Shown here piece by piece: positions 17,825 to 17,917 of a stretch of 17,917 nt of DNA (positions are counted from its first letter, which is position 1; each line of letters starts with the position of its first letter). Source of the stretch: CAYYWV01 sp964475385 (GTDB taxonomy: Bacteria > Pseudomonadota > Alphaproteobacteria > JAAXGF01). The position numbers and the translations under genes are program-made. Under the pieces are notes generated by a model, which worked only from the letters and a program-made list of their open reading frames with translations, was not told where the DNA came from and did no database searches. The stretch spans positions 1 to 17,917 of the forward strand of contig CAYYWV010000057.1 of assembly GCA_964475385.1 (NCBI GenBank), given 5' to 3'.

Positions 17825-17917
17825 GGACTTGTTGCTCGCTGAGCGTTCGGGCGCTTCATTCAGCGCGTGGCGGTCCTTATTGGTCAGCACACCGGACACC
17901 TTAAATCTTCGCGGTTG

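Overview
The window is very GC-rich and gene-dense. Its codon choice and gene families (liu leucine-catabolism operon, PutA without a fused ribbon-helix-helix domain, orphan CheY-like regulator, phosphonate-monoester-hydrolase-type sulfatase) point to an alphaproteobacterium with an amino-acid-degrading, heterotrophic lifestyle. This placement is inferred from protein resemblance only. I see no rRNA, tRNA, CRISPR array, insertion sequence or phage gene.

Layout, left to right. (1) 1-2927, minus: the first 975 codons of putA (proline to glutamate), cut by the left window edge. It overlaps by ATGA with an upstream formylglycine sulfatase/phosphonate monoester hydrolase (2924-4453). A hairpin lies between that gene and leucine dehydrogenase (4569-5621). 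(2) 5742-6314, minus: an orphan single-REC response regulator with a perfect 15-bp palindrome just before its start. (3) 6407-11775, minus: a tight four-gene liu operon transcribed liuB-liuC-liuD-liuE, covering methylcrotonyl-CoA to acetoacetate plus acetyl-CoA. (4) 11776-11974: the divergent intergenic region, with a tandem 12-bp repeat in the liuB leader and an inverted repeat nearer the other gene. (5) 11975-13921, plus: a PLP-dependent threonine/serine dehydratase-like enzyme followed by a phytanoyl-CoA-dioxygenase-family Fe(II)/2-oxoglutarate oxygenase. (6) 13929-17359, minus: a coupled operon thiolase - Rid-family protein - MFS transporter - DsbA-fold isomerase. (7) 17434-17824, minus: an AbrB-type antitoxin gene followed directly by only the last ~42 residues of a PIN (VapC) toxin, which looks like a decayed toxin-antitoxin pair.

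Together, leucine dehydrogenase and LiuBCDE make up most of a leucine pathway. Isovaleryl-CoA dehydrogenase (liuA) and the branched-chain keto-acid dehydrogenase are absent and must lie elsewhere. PutA adds proline use. The thiolase could take acetoacetyl-CoA to acetyl-CoA, but its own operon (Rid protein, transporter, isomerase) looks like a separate catabolic unit of unknown substrate.

The observations most worth a second look are the dehydratase/oxygenase pair, the thiolase operon whose Rid protein seems to lack the catalytic arginine of RidA, the truncated vapC, the sulfatase-putA coupling, and a short patch of rare AT-rich codons inside liuB.
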